Assembly (NCBI RefSeq): GCF_013394385.1
Contig: NZ_AP022834.1
Location: 992,001-1,056,000 of the forward strand
Direction: 5' to 3'
Length of the DNA stretch: 64,000 bases
From: Kocuria sp. TGY1127_2
Lineage (GTDB): Bacteria > Actinomycetota > Actinomycetes > Actinomycetales > Micrococcaceae
Both the position numbers and the translations under genes were made by a program. Below are positions 28,327-36,427 of this stretch, piece by piece; positions within the stretch are counted from its first letter, which is position 1, and the number at the start of each line of letters is the position of its first letter. A model generated the notes under the pieces. That model was not told the origin of the DNA, searched no databases, and worked only from the letters and a program-made list of their open reading frames with translations.

Positions 28327-28423
28327 CGCCGGGGAACACCAGGCACGGCGACGACGCGCATGCCACATAGGCCTCCATCACAAAGGACGGCTCGTACCCG
28401 GTTAGGGCTGGTAATGTTCTGGT

Positions 28424-28783
28424 GTGTTTGGAATCAACGGTGCCGAGTTCCTCGTCTTGGCCGTTATCGTCTTTGTGGTGATAGGTCCTGAGCGCATGCC
28501 TGAGTACGCGCGGCAGCTCAAGGACCTCATCAAGTCATTGCGTCGTACAGCAATGGAGGCAAAGGATGACATGAAGGACACGCTCGGCCCAGAGCTGTCG
28601 GACATCAACTGGCGGGCTTATGATCCTCGGCAATATGATCCTCGGCGGATCGTACGCGAGGCCCTTTTGGAAGACGACGAGGAGCTGAAACAGGAGCAGA
28701 CCCAGGCATCGACTCCGCCGGCGACCAATACCAGCCGTTTGTCACCCGGTCAGCTCGCGCCGTACGACACGGAAGCAACCTGA
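28424..28783 (+). CDS. tatB: Sec-independent translocase TatB
   Basis: 119-residue twin-arginine translocation component. One N-terminal helix (GAEFLVLAVIVFVVIGPERM) with the TatA/B hinge motif GPE is followed by an amphipathic helix (PEYARQLKDLIKSLRRTAME) and a disordered acidic tail. It helps TatC bind folded Tat substrates at the cytoplasmic membrane. Starts with GTG at 28424. TatA and TatC are not in this window. Convergent with mrp, with a shared terminator between. Confidence 0.88.
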   Translation: MFGINGAEFLVLAVIVFVVIGPERMPEYARQLKDLIKSLRRTAMEAKDDMKDTLGPELSDINWRAYDPRQYDPRRIVREALLEDDEELKQEQTQASTPPATNTSRLSPGQLAPYDTEAT

Positions 28784-28808
28784 CCCCGAGAACTTTATAA
28801 GAATCACT

Positions 28809-28838
28809 AAGGCCGGACGATTAGCATCGTCCGGCCTT
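28809..28838. terminator. bidirectional terminator between tatB and mrp
   Basis: A perfect 13-bp stem, AAGGCCGGACGAT with ATCGTCCGGCCTT, has a 4-base loop (28822-28825) and is centred between two convergent genes. A/T-rich flanks on both sides. Confidence 0.8.
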
Positions 28839-28883
28839 GTCATATGCGCTCTTCCGGATCGGTTTCACCTCGATCCGCCAGGG

Positions 28884-30035
28884 CTAGTGCAGATCCAGCG
28901 GAAGGCTCCGGCCCGAGAGACCTCGTTTGAGTCCCCGAATCCCTTCTGCGACGTCCCTCAGAGCGACTGCCGACGGCGATACCGGGTTCGACCAGACCAC
29001 AGGCACCCCGTCGTCTCCTCCTTCGCGAAGGGCCAGATCCAAGGGAACAGATCCGAGTAAGGGGACGTCAGCACCGAGAGATTCCGTGAGGCGCTCAGAG
29101 AGCTTCTCACCGCCCCCGGAACCGAATATGTCCATGCGGGTGCCATCCGGCATGATCATCGCGGCCATGTTCTCGACGACGCCCACGACTTTCTGGCCCG
29201 TCTGAAGTGACATGGTTCCGGCGCGTTCGGCGACGTCTACGGCGGCAACCTGGGGAGTGGAGACGACCACGAGTCCCGCGTTGGGGACGAGTTGGGACAT
29301 GGAAATAGCGATATCGCCCGTACCCGGCGGCAGGTCGAGAAGCAGAACATCCAGGTCTCCGAAGTGGACGTCCGTCAGGAACTGTTCGAGGGCCCGGTGC
29401 AGCATCGGACCGCGCCATGCGATGGGTCGATTGTCTTCGACGAACATACCGATCGAAATGACTCTGATCGATCCCGGAATCCGGTCCTTGCCCAGCCCGG
29501 TTCTTTCCGACTCGGGGACTTCTACCACTGGGGGAAGGATCATGTCCTCGAGCTTGGTCGGCGGCTGAGTGATCCCGAGCAGCCCGGGGATCGAGAACCC
29601 GTGCACGTCGGCGTCGACGATCCCTACCGAGAGACCGCTCGAGGCCAACGACGCCGCGAGGTTCGCCGTGACGGTGGACTTGCCGACGCCGCCTTTGCCC
29701 GAGGCTATTGCGTAGACCTGGGTCAGGTTTGCCGGATCCGCAAAGGGGTTGGTCTTGGTATGACCCAATTGGTCCCTGAGCCGGTTTCGAGCCTCCGCGT
29801 CCATGTAGCCGAGGTCGATCTCGACGTCCTCGACGCCGTCCACCTGAGAGACGGCCTCGCGAACGTCGGTCTGGATCGTGTTTTTGAGAGGGCACCCCTC
29901 GATCGTCAGTTTAATGCCGATATGCGCGGTGGCCCCGTCCAACTCCGCATCGGTGACCATTCCCAGTTCGGTGATCGGGCGGCGCAGCTCGGGGTCGATG
30001 ACTCCCGAGAGTGCTGCACGCAGGGCCTCATTCAT
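28884..30035 (-). CDS. mrp: Mrp/ApbC family P-loop ATPase
   Basis: 383-residue cytoplasmic protein of the Mrp/NBP35 class, scaffold or carrier for iron-sulfur clusters. An N-terminal MIP18 (DUF59) domain (residues about 1-90) is followed by the ATPase domain with deviant Walker A GKGGVGKST, DADVHGFSIPGLLG and LDLPPGTGDIAISMSQLVP. The CxxC motif that bridges the cluster in E. coli ApbC is absent; the corresponding segment reads ENMAAMIMPDGTRMDIFG. The start overlaps the end of the DUF1003 gene by 8 bases and is preceded by a duplicated initiation module. Third gene of the MgtE_N-DUF1003-mrp operon. Confidence 0.92.
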   Translation of the reverse strand: MNEALRAALSGVIDPELRRPITELGMVTDAELDGATAHIGIKLTIEGCPLKNTIQTDVREAVSQVDGVEDVEIDLGYMDAEARNRLRDQLGHTKTNPFADPANLTQVYAIASGKGGVGKSTVTANLAASLASSGLSVGIVDADVHGFSIPGLLGITQPPTKLEDMILPPVVEVPESERTGLGKDRIPGSIRVISIGMFVEDNRPIAWRGPMLHRALEQFLTDVHFGDLDVLLLDLPPGTGDIAISMSQLVPNAGLVVVSTPQVAAVDVAERAGTMSLQTGQKVVGVVENMAAMIMPDGTRMDIFGSGGGEKLSERLTESLGADVPLLGSVPLDLALREGGDDGVPVVWSNPVSPSAVALRDVAEGIRGLKRGLSGRSLPLDLH

Positions 30036-30762
30036 CGGGTTTCCTCAATTCATCGGGTTTCCTTGGAGACGCCTCACGGGGTGTTCTCCGCTGAGGCGGT
30101 GCGGTGCTCGAGCCGGAAGCTCCGTCGGTTGCTTTCGCGATATCCAGGATCGAGGTCTTGGGCTCGGCCTCTTTAGCCGGCCATGACAAGTCCGACTTCT
30201 TCCGCTGTTGTTCGCCGGCATCCTCGGCCTCGACTTTGCCCTGGTCCCGCGCGTCCTGGACGATTTCCTCCAGGAGGTCTCGGATCTCCGAGCGGACGAA
30301 GTCGCGGGTAGCGACCTCTCGCAGAGCGATGCGCAGGGCGGCGATCTCCCGGGTCAGATACTCCGTGTCCGCGAGATTCTGCTGTGCTCGCTGACGGTCC
30401 TCTTCGGCGACGACGCGGTCGCGGTCGTCCTGCCGGTTCTGAGCCAGCAACAGCAGCGGTGCGGCGTAGGAAGCCTGCAACGAGAGCATGAGTGTCAACA
30501 GGGTGAAGTTCAGCGCGCGGGGGTCGAACTGCCAACTCTCCGGGAGCAAGGTGTTCCACAAGAGCCACACGGTCACGAAGATCGTCATCCACACGAGGAA
30601 TTGGGGCGTGCCCATCCACCGTGCGAAGGATTCCGTCATGACGCCGAATGACTCGGGGTTGGGTCGATAGCGCTGGTACCACTTGGGCTTGCTGGCCAGC
30701 GGCATGTCGAGGCCAGCGCGGTGGGTATCACGGCTTCTACGGCTTTTGGTCGTTTCACTCAA
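30028..30762 (-). CDS. DUF1003 membrane protein
   Basis: 244-residue protein with two membrane helices (FLVWMTIFVTVWLLWNTLL and NFTLLTLMLSLQASYAAPLL), followed by the DUF1003 hallmark QNRQDDRDR, a coiled-coil stretch and a disordered charged tail. Function unknown. I place the start at TTG 30762 because it overlaps the stop of the upstream gene (TTGAGTGA) and gives the usual short polar N-terminus; ATG 30705 is an alternative. Flanked in the same operon by an MgtE_N/CBS protein and mrp, an arrangement conserved in actinobacteria. Confidence 0.85.
   Translation of the reverse strand: MSETTKSRRSRDTHRAGLDMPLASKPKWYQRYRPNPESFGVMTESFARWMGTPQFLVWMTIFVTVWLLWNTLLPESWQFDPRALNFTLLTLMLSLQASYAAPLLLLAQNRQDDRDRVVAEEDRQRAQQNLADTEYLTREIAALRIALREVATRDFVRSEIRDLLEEIVQDARDQGKVEAEDAGEQQRKKSDLSWPAKEAEPKTSILDIAKATDGASGSSTAPPQRRTPREASPRKPDELRKPDE
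30030..30065 (-). repeat. 18-base tandem duplication carrying a ribosome binding site and ATG
   Basis: Two adjacent 18-base copies (30030-30047 and 30048-30065) are identical over the first 16 bases in plus-strand order (ATTCATCGGGTTTCCT). On the minus strand each contains AGGAAACCCGATGAA, a ribosome binding site and ATG. The first copy read gives ATG AAT TGA, a two-codon frame; the second starts mrp. In the DUF1003 frame the copies encode RKPDE twice. Confidence 0.85.
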
Positions 30763-32044
30763 ATTTGCGTCCCACCTTTCGGACGGGAGTTCCGTCGTCG
30801 TTGGTGCGCCAGTCTTCTGGGAGGAGCGCATCGAGTACGTCGTCGATGGTCACAGCCCCGACGAGCCTGTCGTGCTCGTTGGTGACGGGGATAATGGTCA
30901 AGTCGTAAGTGGCCAGCACCCGGGACAAGTCTTCCAGGGAAGCGACGTCCGGGATCGGCTCGATACTCCGGTCGATGATGTTGCCGACGGGTTCGGGCGG
31001 GGCAAAACGCAGCAGCTGCTGCATATGAACCATGCCGATGTAGCGGCCGGTCGGTGCCTCGAGCGGAGGACGGCACACGAAAACGGCCGCGGCGACGGCC
31101 GGGCTGATCTCCTCCTGACGAATGTGCGCCAAGGCTTCGGCTACTGTTGCCTCCGGGGGCAAAATAATCGGCACCGGGGTCATGAGTGAGCCTGCGGTTC
31201 CTTCCTCGTATTCGAGAAGGCGGCGCACGTCCTCTGCATCGTCCGGCTTCATCTTCTGCAACAAGGTTTCGCGCTGGGCATCCGTGAACATGTTGAGGAG
31301 GTCGGCCGCGTCGTCCGGTTCCATCTCTTCAAGAATGTCTGCGGCGCGTTTGATGTCCAGGTTGGACAGGATCTGGACTTGGTCCTCTTCTGGCAATTCC
31401 TGCAGCACGTCGGCCAAGCGCTCGTCCTGAAGCTCCTCGGCGACTTCGAGCATGCGTTTGTCGTTCAGGTCGTGGAGAGCATCCGCGAGGTCGGCGGGTT
31501 GGGTGTCCTCGTGAGTCGCCAAGAAGTGCGAGGCCCCCTGGGGGTCCATGGCGGTGCCGTAAACAACGTCTTCCCAGTCGACCACAAGGGTCTCGTTCTT
31601 GCGACGCATGAGCCGACCCGTACTTGCCGTCCGACGAACGAAGAGCTCTGTGATTTTCCAATCACCGTTCTTGGTCTGCTCCATCGCGCAGTCTTCGATC
31701 GTGGCCTCGCCGGTGTTGTCCTTGAAATGGACCTTGCGGTCAAACAACTCACCGATGACCAAAGCTTCGGCGCCACGCTGTTCGAATCGGCGAAGATTGA
31801 CCAGGCCGGTCACGATGACTTGGGTCGCGTCCATGCTGTTGACTCGGGTCATCGGGACGAAGACAGGCTTCTTCCCGAGGACTTCGACCACAATACCCAC
31901 CACGAGCGGTTGCAGGTGTTTGCGCTGGGCGTCTCGGTTGAGCACGACGACGTCCCGCAGCCGGCCCAGTCGGTCGCCTACGGGATCGAAAACATCAAGG
32001 CCCAATAGCCTGGCGATGAAGATTCTGCTCGGTACGTTGCTCAC
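30755..32044 (-). CDS. MgtE N-domain and CBS protein lacking the membrane channel
   Basis: 429-residue soluble protein. Order: PRC-barrel-like region (about 1-75), a second barrel-like part, the MgtE_N superhelical domain (about 180-290, with LPEEDQVQILSNLDIKRAAD and MEPDDAADLLNMF), then two CBS domains (LMTPVPIILPPEATVAEALA, and ITVDD-like VGAVTIDDVLDALLP). The MgtE transmembrane Mg channel that should follow is absent; the protein ends right after the second CBS. It may be a Mg or nucleotide sensor acting on another membrane partner; the downstream DUF1003 protein, overlapping by 8 bases, is the obvious candidate (inference). Confidence 0.85.
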   Translation of the reverse strand: MSNVPSRIFIARLLGLDVFDPVGDRLGRLRDVVVLNRDAQRKHLQPLVVGIVVEVLGKKPVFVPMTRVNSMDATQVIVTGLVNLRRFEQRGAEALVIGELFDRKVHFKDNTGEATIEDCAMEQTKNGDWKITELFVRRTASTGRLMRRKNETLVVDWEDVVYGTAMDPQGASHFLATHEDTQPADLADALHDLNDKRMLEVAEELQDERLADVLQELPEEDQVQILSNLDIKRAADILEEMEPDDAADLLNMFTDAQRETLLQKMKPDDAEDVRRLLEYEEGTAGSLMTPVPIILPPEATVAEALAHIRQEEISPAVAAAVFVCRPPLEAPTGRYIGMVHMQQLLRFAPPEPVGNIIDRSIEPIPDVASLEDLSRVLATYDLTIIPVTNEHDRLVGAVTIDDVLDALLPEDWRTNDDGTPVRKVGRKFE

Positions 32045-32154
32045 TCAATCAGATTACTCACATGTACCCGCTGGAAACATCCTCTCGGTTCACCTGTGGC
32101 GATACACACCCTTATGGTTGGCGGTCAAGCCCGTGGTCAGGGAAAATGGCTAGT

Positions 32155-33021
32155 ATGGCAAATTCCGGAAAGTCCAGACTCGCCGCGATGCGGACCGAAC
32201 AGCTCGCGGGGTCCGTCACCGTGGGGAAGTTCTCCAAGTACCAGGATGCGCAGGGGGCGGTTGACCTCCTGGCCGATCGTGGTTTTCCCGTGCAGAATCT
32301 CGCAATCGTCGGCTCGGACCTGCGACAGGTCGAGCACGTCGTCGGGACCCTTTCCTATGCTCGTGTCGCGGCTTCCGGCGCCTTGCAAGGCCTGTTCTAC
32401 GGAGTCGTGCTCGGTTTTCTTCTCATGGTCTTCAGCCACGAGTCTCCTTTGTCGGCATTCCTCACATCGATACCACTTGGCGTGGCTTTCTGGATGATCC
32501 TGGCGATTGTCGGTTTCTCCCGTCGTGGTGGGCACCGCAGCTTCACTGCGGTCGGACAACTCGTCGCGGGCAGCTACGACCTGGTGTGCTCGCCACAAGA
32601 AGCAGGCGAGGCGCGGCGCCTCCTCGGAGGCTCATCGAACCGTCCCACGCTTCGGCCCACACCTCGTGAACAGCCCTACTTCCCGCAGGACGAACACGGC
32701 TCATCGCAGCAGCCTGGTACCCGACCCAGTCAGCCCGGCGGTCAGGGGCCGTGGGGCCAGCCGGACCCCCAAGAACGCGGAAATGCTCCGCAAGCTCCGC
32801 AGGGGCCTGCGGCCGCAGAACCTCAACCAGGGGGACAGGCGCCCGGCGAATCCACGGACCGTTCCCAGGCACGGGATTTCAAGGACTTGCCCGACGGGCG
32901 GCCCCGTTTCGGTATTCGTGCCGAGAACCAGCCACCCCGTTCCACCGGCGACCCCGAAACGACGGAAGGTCGGGAAGGGCCGGTTTCCCCAGAAGAGCGG
33001 CCTGACCCTCCTCGCGGATAG
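32155..33021 (+). CDS. YflT-type general stress protein with membrane hairpin
   Basis: 288 residues. The N-terminal part (SVTVGKFSKYQDAQGAVDLL ... NLAIVGSDLRQVEHVVGTL) matches the general stress protein 17M/YflT-like domain of actinobacteria. Two membrane helices follow (GALQGLFYGVVLGFLLMVF and FWMILAIVGF), then a long Pro/Gln/Gly-rich disordered tail (about residues 160-288). Function unknown. ATG 32155 is preferred over 32146 because AGGGA is 11 bases before it but only 2 before the other. Divergent from the MgtE_N gene, about 110 bases apart. Confidence 0.8.
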   Translation: MANSGKSRLAAMRTEQLAGSVTVGKFSKYQDAQGAVDLLADRGFPVQNLAIVGSDLRQVEHVVGTLSYARVAASGALQGLFYGVVLGFLLMVFSHESPLSAFLTSIPLGVAFWMILAIVGFSRRGGHRSFTAVGQLVAGSYDLVCSPQEAGEARRLLGGSSNRPTLRPTPREQPYFPQDEHGSSQQPGTRPSQPGGQGPWGQPDPQERGNAPQAPQGPAAAEPQPGGQAPGESTDRSQARDFKDLPDGRPRFGIRAENQPPRSTGDPETTEGREGPVSPEERPDPPRG

Positions 33022-33061
33022 ACGCCGGCCGCAGGCCTCGGAGAAAGAACTCAAGAACGAA

Positions 33062-33093
33062 GACGCCCCCGGACCTCGTGGTCCGGGGGCGTC
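33062..33093. terminator. bidirectional terminator between the YflT-like gene and pepP
   Basis: A perfect 13-bp stem (33062-33074 with 33081-33093) has a 6-base loop and lies between convergent genes. It is very G/C-rich, with moderate T content afterwards. Confidence 0.75.
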
Positions 33094-33112
33094 GTGTTCA
33101 CTGGGGTCGGTT

Positions 33113-34666
33113 CTACCGGGAGAGTTCCGCGATCCAGGCTTCGATGGCTTCCGTGGTCCTCGGGAAGTCGGCGCTCATGTTCTCCGGTCCGTCGGCGGTA
33201 ATGAGCACGTCGTCCTCCAACCGGATACCGATGCCGCGATATTCTTCCGGAATCGCGAGGTCGTCTTCCTTGAAGTACAGGCCCGGTTCGATCGTGAAGA
33301 CCATCCCCGGCTCGATGGTTCCATCGAGATAGAGATCGCGCTTGGCCTGTGCACAGTCGTGGACGTCCAGGCCGAGGTGGTGGCTCGTCCCGTGGGGCAT
33401 CCAGCGACGGTGCTGGCCGCCTTCGTCGGAAATAGCTTCTTCGACGGTGCACGGAAGCAGCCCCCACGAGTCGAGGGACTCGGCCAGGGATTTCATGGCC
33501 GCCGCGTGCACGTCACGGAATTTGTTGCCTGGTACCGCGGCGCGGAACGCGGCTTCGGAAGCTTCCAGGACGGCGTCGTAGACCTTCTTCTGAATGGGAG
33601 AGAATGTGCCGTTGACCGGCATCGTGCGGGTGATGTCCGCCGTGTACAAGGTATCGTCCTCGACTCCGGCGTCGACGAGGATCAGCTTTCCGTCCTCGAC
33701 AGTTCCGTTGTTCCGAATCCAGTGCAGCACGGTTGCGTTGTTCCCGCAGGCGGCGATGGTCTCGTAACCGACGTCGTTGCCCTCGGCGCGCGCGGCCGCG
33801 AAGAATGCGCCTTCGACGATGCGTTCGCCGCGGTGATGATCGCGCGCCTGGGGGAGGGCCCGGATGATGTTCTCGAAACCGACCTTGGTCGAAGCTATGG
33901 ATCTCCGAAGGTTGGCTATTTCTTCCTCGTCTTTGACGAGGCGCAGTTCGGAGAGAGCCTCGGTCAGCTGGCTGTCGAGCGAATCCGACTCCTCGAGGTC
34001 CACGCTGGTGTTGTACCGAGAGGTGTCGACCAGCGCATCCACGTTCAGATCGACCTCGCGCAACAACCGCACCCGGACCCCGCCAAGAGCCTGGGGCCCT
34101 GCGTTCTTGGTGATTGCGACCTCGACGTCGGAGAGATCGTGGCACTGGATGCCGTACTCCGACTCGATTTCTTCCAAGGTCGGACGGGGGCCGACCCAGA
34201 ATTCGCCGTAACGCGGATCGGAATAGAACTGCTCCGAATCGCGTCCTGCCAGAGGGCGGAAATAGAGAGTCGCCTCATGGGCCGAACCGTCGGCTTCCGG
34301 CTCGTCCAGGGGCTCCATGACCAGAACGGCGTCCGGTTCGTGATCGACGCCGAGACCCGTCATGTGGGCAAAACCGGAATGAGGGCGGAAACGATAGTCC
34401 GTGTCGTTCGAGCGGGTCTTGAGCGGTCCTGCCGGAATTACGAGGCGCTCGCCGGGGAATTTTGCCGACAACGCCGCACGTCGCTGCGCGGCGAAGTCGG
34501 CAACCGAGGCACGCTGGGGGAGCGCTTTGGCGGAAGGTGCCCAGTTCGTGCCCATGAATTCCTTGAAAGCATGAGAGCGCGGCGGCTGGGACCGATTTCC
34601 GACGCGTTCTTCGAGCGGCTGCTGTTCAGAGGAATCCTGTGTTTCTGGGGAATTATTCGAAGTCAT
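33113..34666 (-). CDS. pepP: Xaa-Pro aminopeptidase
   Basis: 517-residue M24B metallopeptidase removing N-terminal residues before proline. An N-terminal creatinase-like domain (about 60-220) precedes the pita-bread catalytic domain. Metal ligands are visible: LILVDAGVEDDTLYTADITR (two Asp), GTSHHLGLDVHD (His), TIEPGLYF (Glu) and GIGIRLEDDVLIT (Glu). I chose ATG 34666 (MTSNNSPETQ) for its GGAG; the frame runs upstream to 34735 but would overlap the divergent PHP gene. An 832-residue frame opposite this gene is a shadow. Confidence 0.94.
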   Translation of the reverse strand: MTSNNSPETQDSSEQQPLEERVGNRSQPPRSHAFKEFMGTNWAPSAKALPQRASVADFAAQRRAALSAKFPGERLVIPAGPLKTRSNDTDYRFRPHSGFAHMTGLGVDHEPDAVLVMEPLDEPEADGSAHEATLYFRPLAGRDSEQFYSDPRYGEFWVGPRPTLEEIESEYGIQCHDLSDVEVAITKNAGPQALGGVRVRLLREVDLNVDALVDTSRYNTSVDLEESDSLDSQLTEALSELRLVKDEEEIANLRRSIASTKVGFENIIRALPQARDHHRGERIVEGAFFAAARAEGNDVGYETIAACGNNATVLHWIRNNGTVEDGKLILVDAGVEDDTLYTADITRTMPVNGTFSPIQKKVYDAVLEASEAAFRAAVPGNKFRDVHAAAMKSLAESLDSWGLLPCTVEEAISDEGGQHRRWMPHGTSHHLGLDVHDCAQAKRDLYLDGTIEPGMVFTIEPGLYFKEDDLAIPEEYRGIGIRLEDDVLITADGPENMSADFPRTTEAIEAWIAELSR

Positions 34667-34727
34667 AACTCCACGATATCGCCCAAGTACCGCCCCTGCG
34701 TCCACGGGCACCGAGTAGATTGGATGT

Positions 34728-35567
34728 GTGTGCATCGATCTTCATACCCATTCGAATATTTCCGACGGGACAGAAACCCCCGCCCAAGTCGTGGAGCAGG
34801 CGGCTCGAGCCGGGCTCACAGCGGTCGCGCTGACCGACCACGATTCGACCGTCGGGTGGGAACCTGCCGCGCAGGCGGCGTCACGATGCGGTATCGAATT
34901 CGTCCCGGGAATGGAAGTCTCGTGTGCCTCGGACGACGGAGTCTCCGTGCATCTGCTGAGCTACCTCCACGACCCCCAGGCCCCAGGACTCAGATCGGAA
35001 ATTGAGAAATCACGCGCGGCACGCCTCACCCGGGCACAGAAGATGGTCGAGCGGTTGAGTGAGGACTTTCCTATCAACTGGCAGGATGTGGAGGACCAGG
35101 TCGGCAAAGACGCGACGGTGGGCCGTCCCCACATCGCCGATGCCCTCGTCGCGAAGGGCGTGTGCAAGGATCGGAGCGAGGCCTTTGGCACTATTCTGAC
35201 CACCCGGACGAAATACTATGTGCCCCACTATGCGCCGAACCCTGCTCTTGCCGTTGCCCTCGTCAGAGAAGCCGGTGGAGTTCCGGTGTTCGCCCACCCC
35301 CTGGCGAGCTCCCGGGGCCGAGTCGTGGGACCGGAAGTCTTCGAAGAGATGGTTGCGGCGGGATTGGCCGGTCTTGAGGTGTATCACCGTGACAATTCCG
35401 AGGACGATCGCAAATGGCTACTCGACTTCGCCCGGAACCATGACCTCATCGTGACGGGATCCAGCGACTATCACGGTGCGGGGAAACCGAATCGGCTCGG
35501 AGAGAACACCACGACGAGGCAGTCCTTGGAGGAAATCCAGGCGCAGTCGCGCGGCGTGTGTCTCTAG
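34728..35567 (+). CDS. PHP-domain phosphoesterase
   Basis: 279-residue metal-dependent phosphoesterase of the PHP family, related to the nucleoside 3',5'-bisphosphate phosphatase (RNase AM/TrpH) group. Metal motifs in order: DLHTHSNISDGT (residues 4-15), LTDHDS near 36, a conserved Glu in VPGMEVSC, GRPHIADAL, FAHPLASS, and the C-terminal TGSSDYHG. The start is GTG at 34728, 61 bases from the divergent pepP start; the message may be leaderless. Its TAG stop is shared with the methyltransferase stop in CTAG (35564-35567). Confidence 0.88.
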   Translation: MCIDLHTHSNISDGTETPAQVVEQAARAGLTAVALTDHDSTVGWEPAAQAASRCGIEFVPGMEVSCASDDGVSVHLLSYLHDPQAPGLRSEIEKSRAARLTRAQKMVERLSEDFPINWQDVEDQVGKDATVGRPHIADALVAKGVCKDRSEAFGTILTTRTKYYVPHYAPNPALAVALVREAGGVPVFAHPLASSRGRVVGPEVFEEMVAAGLAGLEVYHRDNSEDDRKWLLDFARNHDLIVTGSSDYHGAGKPNRLGENTTTRQSLEEIQAQSRGVCL

Positions 35568-36415
35568 GCTTCGAGAAGCTTCGCCTGCGGCAGCCGCTGG
35601 CGCATCACCTCGATCGCTTGATCATTCGAATCGACGCACACGAAGCGGCGGTCGAGCGATTGGGCAACGGCGCCGAGGGTTCCCGAACCGGCGAAAAAAT
35701 CGAGGCACCACTCGCCGGGACGGGACGAGGCCGCAACCATACGGCGCAACAAACCCATAGGCTTCTGCGTGGGGTATCCGGTCTTCTCCTTGCCCGTGGG
35801 CGAGACGATGGTGTGCCACCAGACATCGGTCGGCAATTTGCCGCGCGCCACTTTCTCTGGTGTGACCAGTCCCGGCGCCATATAGGGCTCCCGATCGACT
35901 TCTTCCGAGTCGAAATGGTATTTTTTCGGGTTCTTCACGTACACCAGGATGTTGTCGTGCTTGGCCGGCCAACGCTTTTTCGCGCGCGCCCCGTAGTCGT
36001 ACGCCCAGATGATCTCGTTCAGAAAACACTCGCGGCCGAAGATCATGTCGCACATGACTTTGGCGTAATGAACTTCCCGATAATCCAAGTGCAGATACAG
36101 GGTGCCCGATTCGGCGAGCAGCTCCCGGGCTTTTTCGAGTCTCGGAAGCAGGAATGACCAGTAGTCCTCGAACGCGTCGTCGTATCTCGAGAGGGATTCG
36201 AGGACACTCGTGTAGCTCTGTCCCTTGAATCCCTTACGGTCAGCCTGGTCGGGCTCGACCCGCTGGTTCCTGAGGCTACGGCGAACTTGGGCCCGCCCCG
36301 TATTGAAGGGCGGGTCCACGTAGATCATCGAAAATTCGCTGCTCGGCAATTGCGCAAGCACGTCCTGATTGTCGCCCCGGATGATGAGGTCCGGGCCCGT
36401 CAGCTCGATTCCCAC
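35564..36415 (-). CDS. orphan DNA methyltransferase, beta-type motif order
   Basis: 283-residue site-specific DNA methyltransferase of the N6-adenine/N4-cytosine group. Catalytic motif IV is DPPF (residues 34-37), preceding AdoMet motif I DFFAGSGTLG (239-248), the permuted order of the beta class. ESGTLYLHLDYREVHYAK and GYPTQKPMGLLRRM are family segments. No restriction endonuclease or specificity gene is nearby, so it is an orphan, possibly epigenetic. Starts with GTG 12 bases after the stop of the DEAD-box helicase gene, so it is likely in one operon with it. DPPF suggests adenine as target; the site is unknown. Confidence 0.85.
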   Translation of the reverse strand: MGIELTGPDLIIRGDNQDVLAQLPSSEFSMIYVDPPFNTGRAQVRRSLRNQRVEPDQADRKGFKGQSYTSVLESLSRYDDAFEDYWSFLLPRLEKARELLAESGTLYLHLDYREVHYAKVMCDMIFGRECFLNEIIWAYDYGARAKKRWPAKHDNILVYVKNPKKYHFDSEEVDREPYMAPGLVTPEKVARGKLPTDVWWHTIVSPTGKEKTGYPTQKPMGLLRRMVAASSRPGEWCLDFFAGSGTLGAVAQSLDRRFVCVDSNDQAIEVMRQRLPQAKLLEA

Positions 36416-36427
36416 GAGTGGCAGGAT

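Noticed and set aside
32507-35005. 832-residue plus-strand frame across pepP
   Set aside because: It spans the end of one gene, all of pepP antisense and the start of the PHP gene. The pepP metal ligands show which strand codes.
35564-36415. Restriction-modification or phage-defence system around the methyltransferase
   Set aside because: Neighbours are an RNA helicase and a PHP phosphoesterase in a conserved housekeeping context; no nuclease or specificity gene is adjacent.
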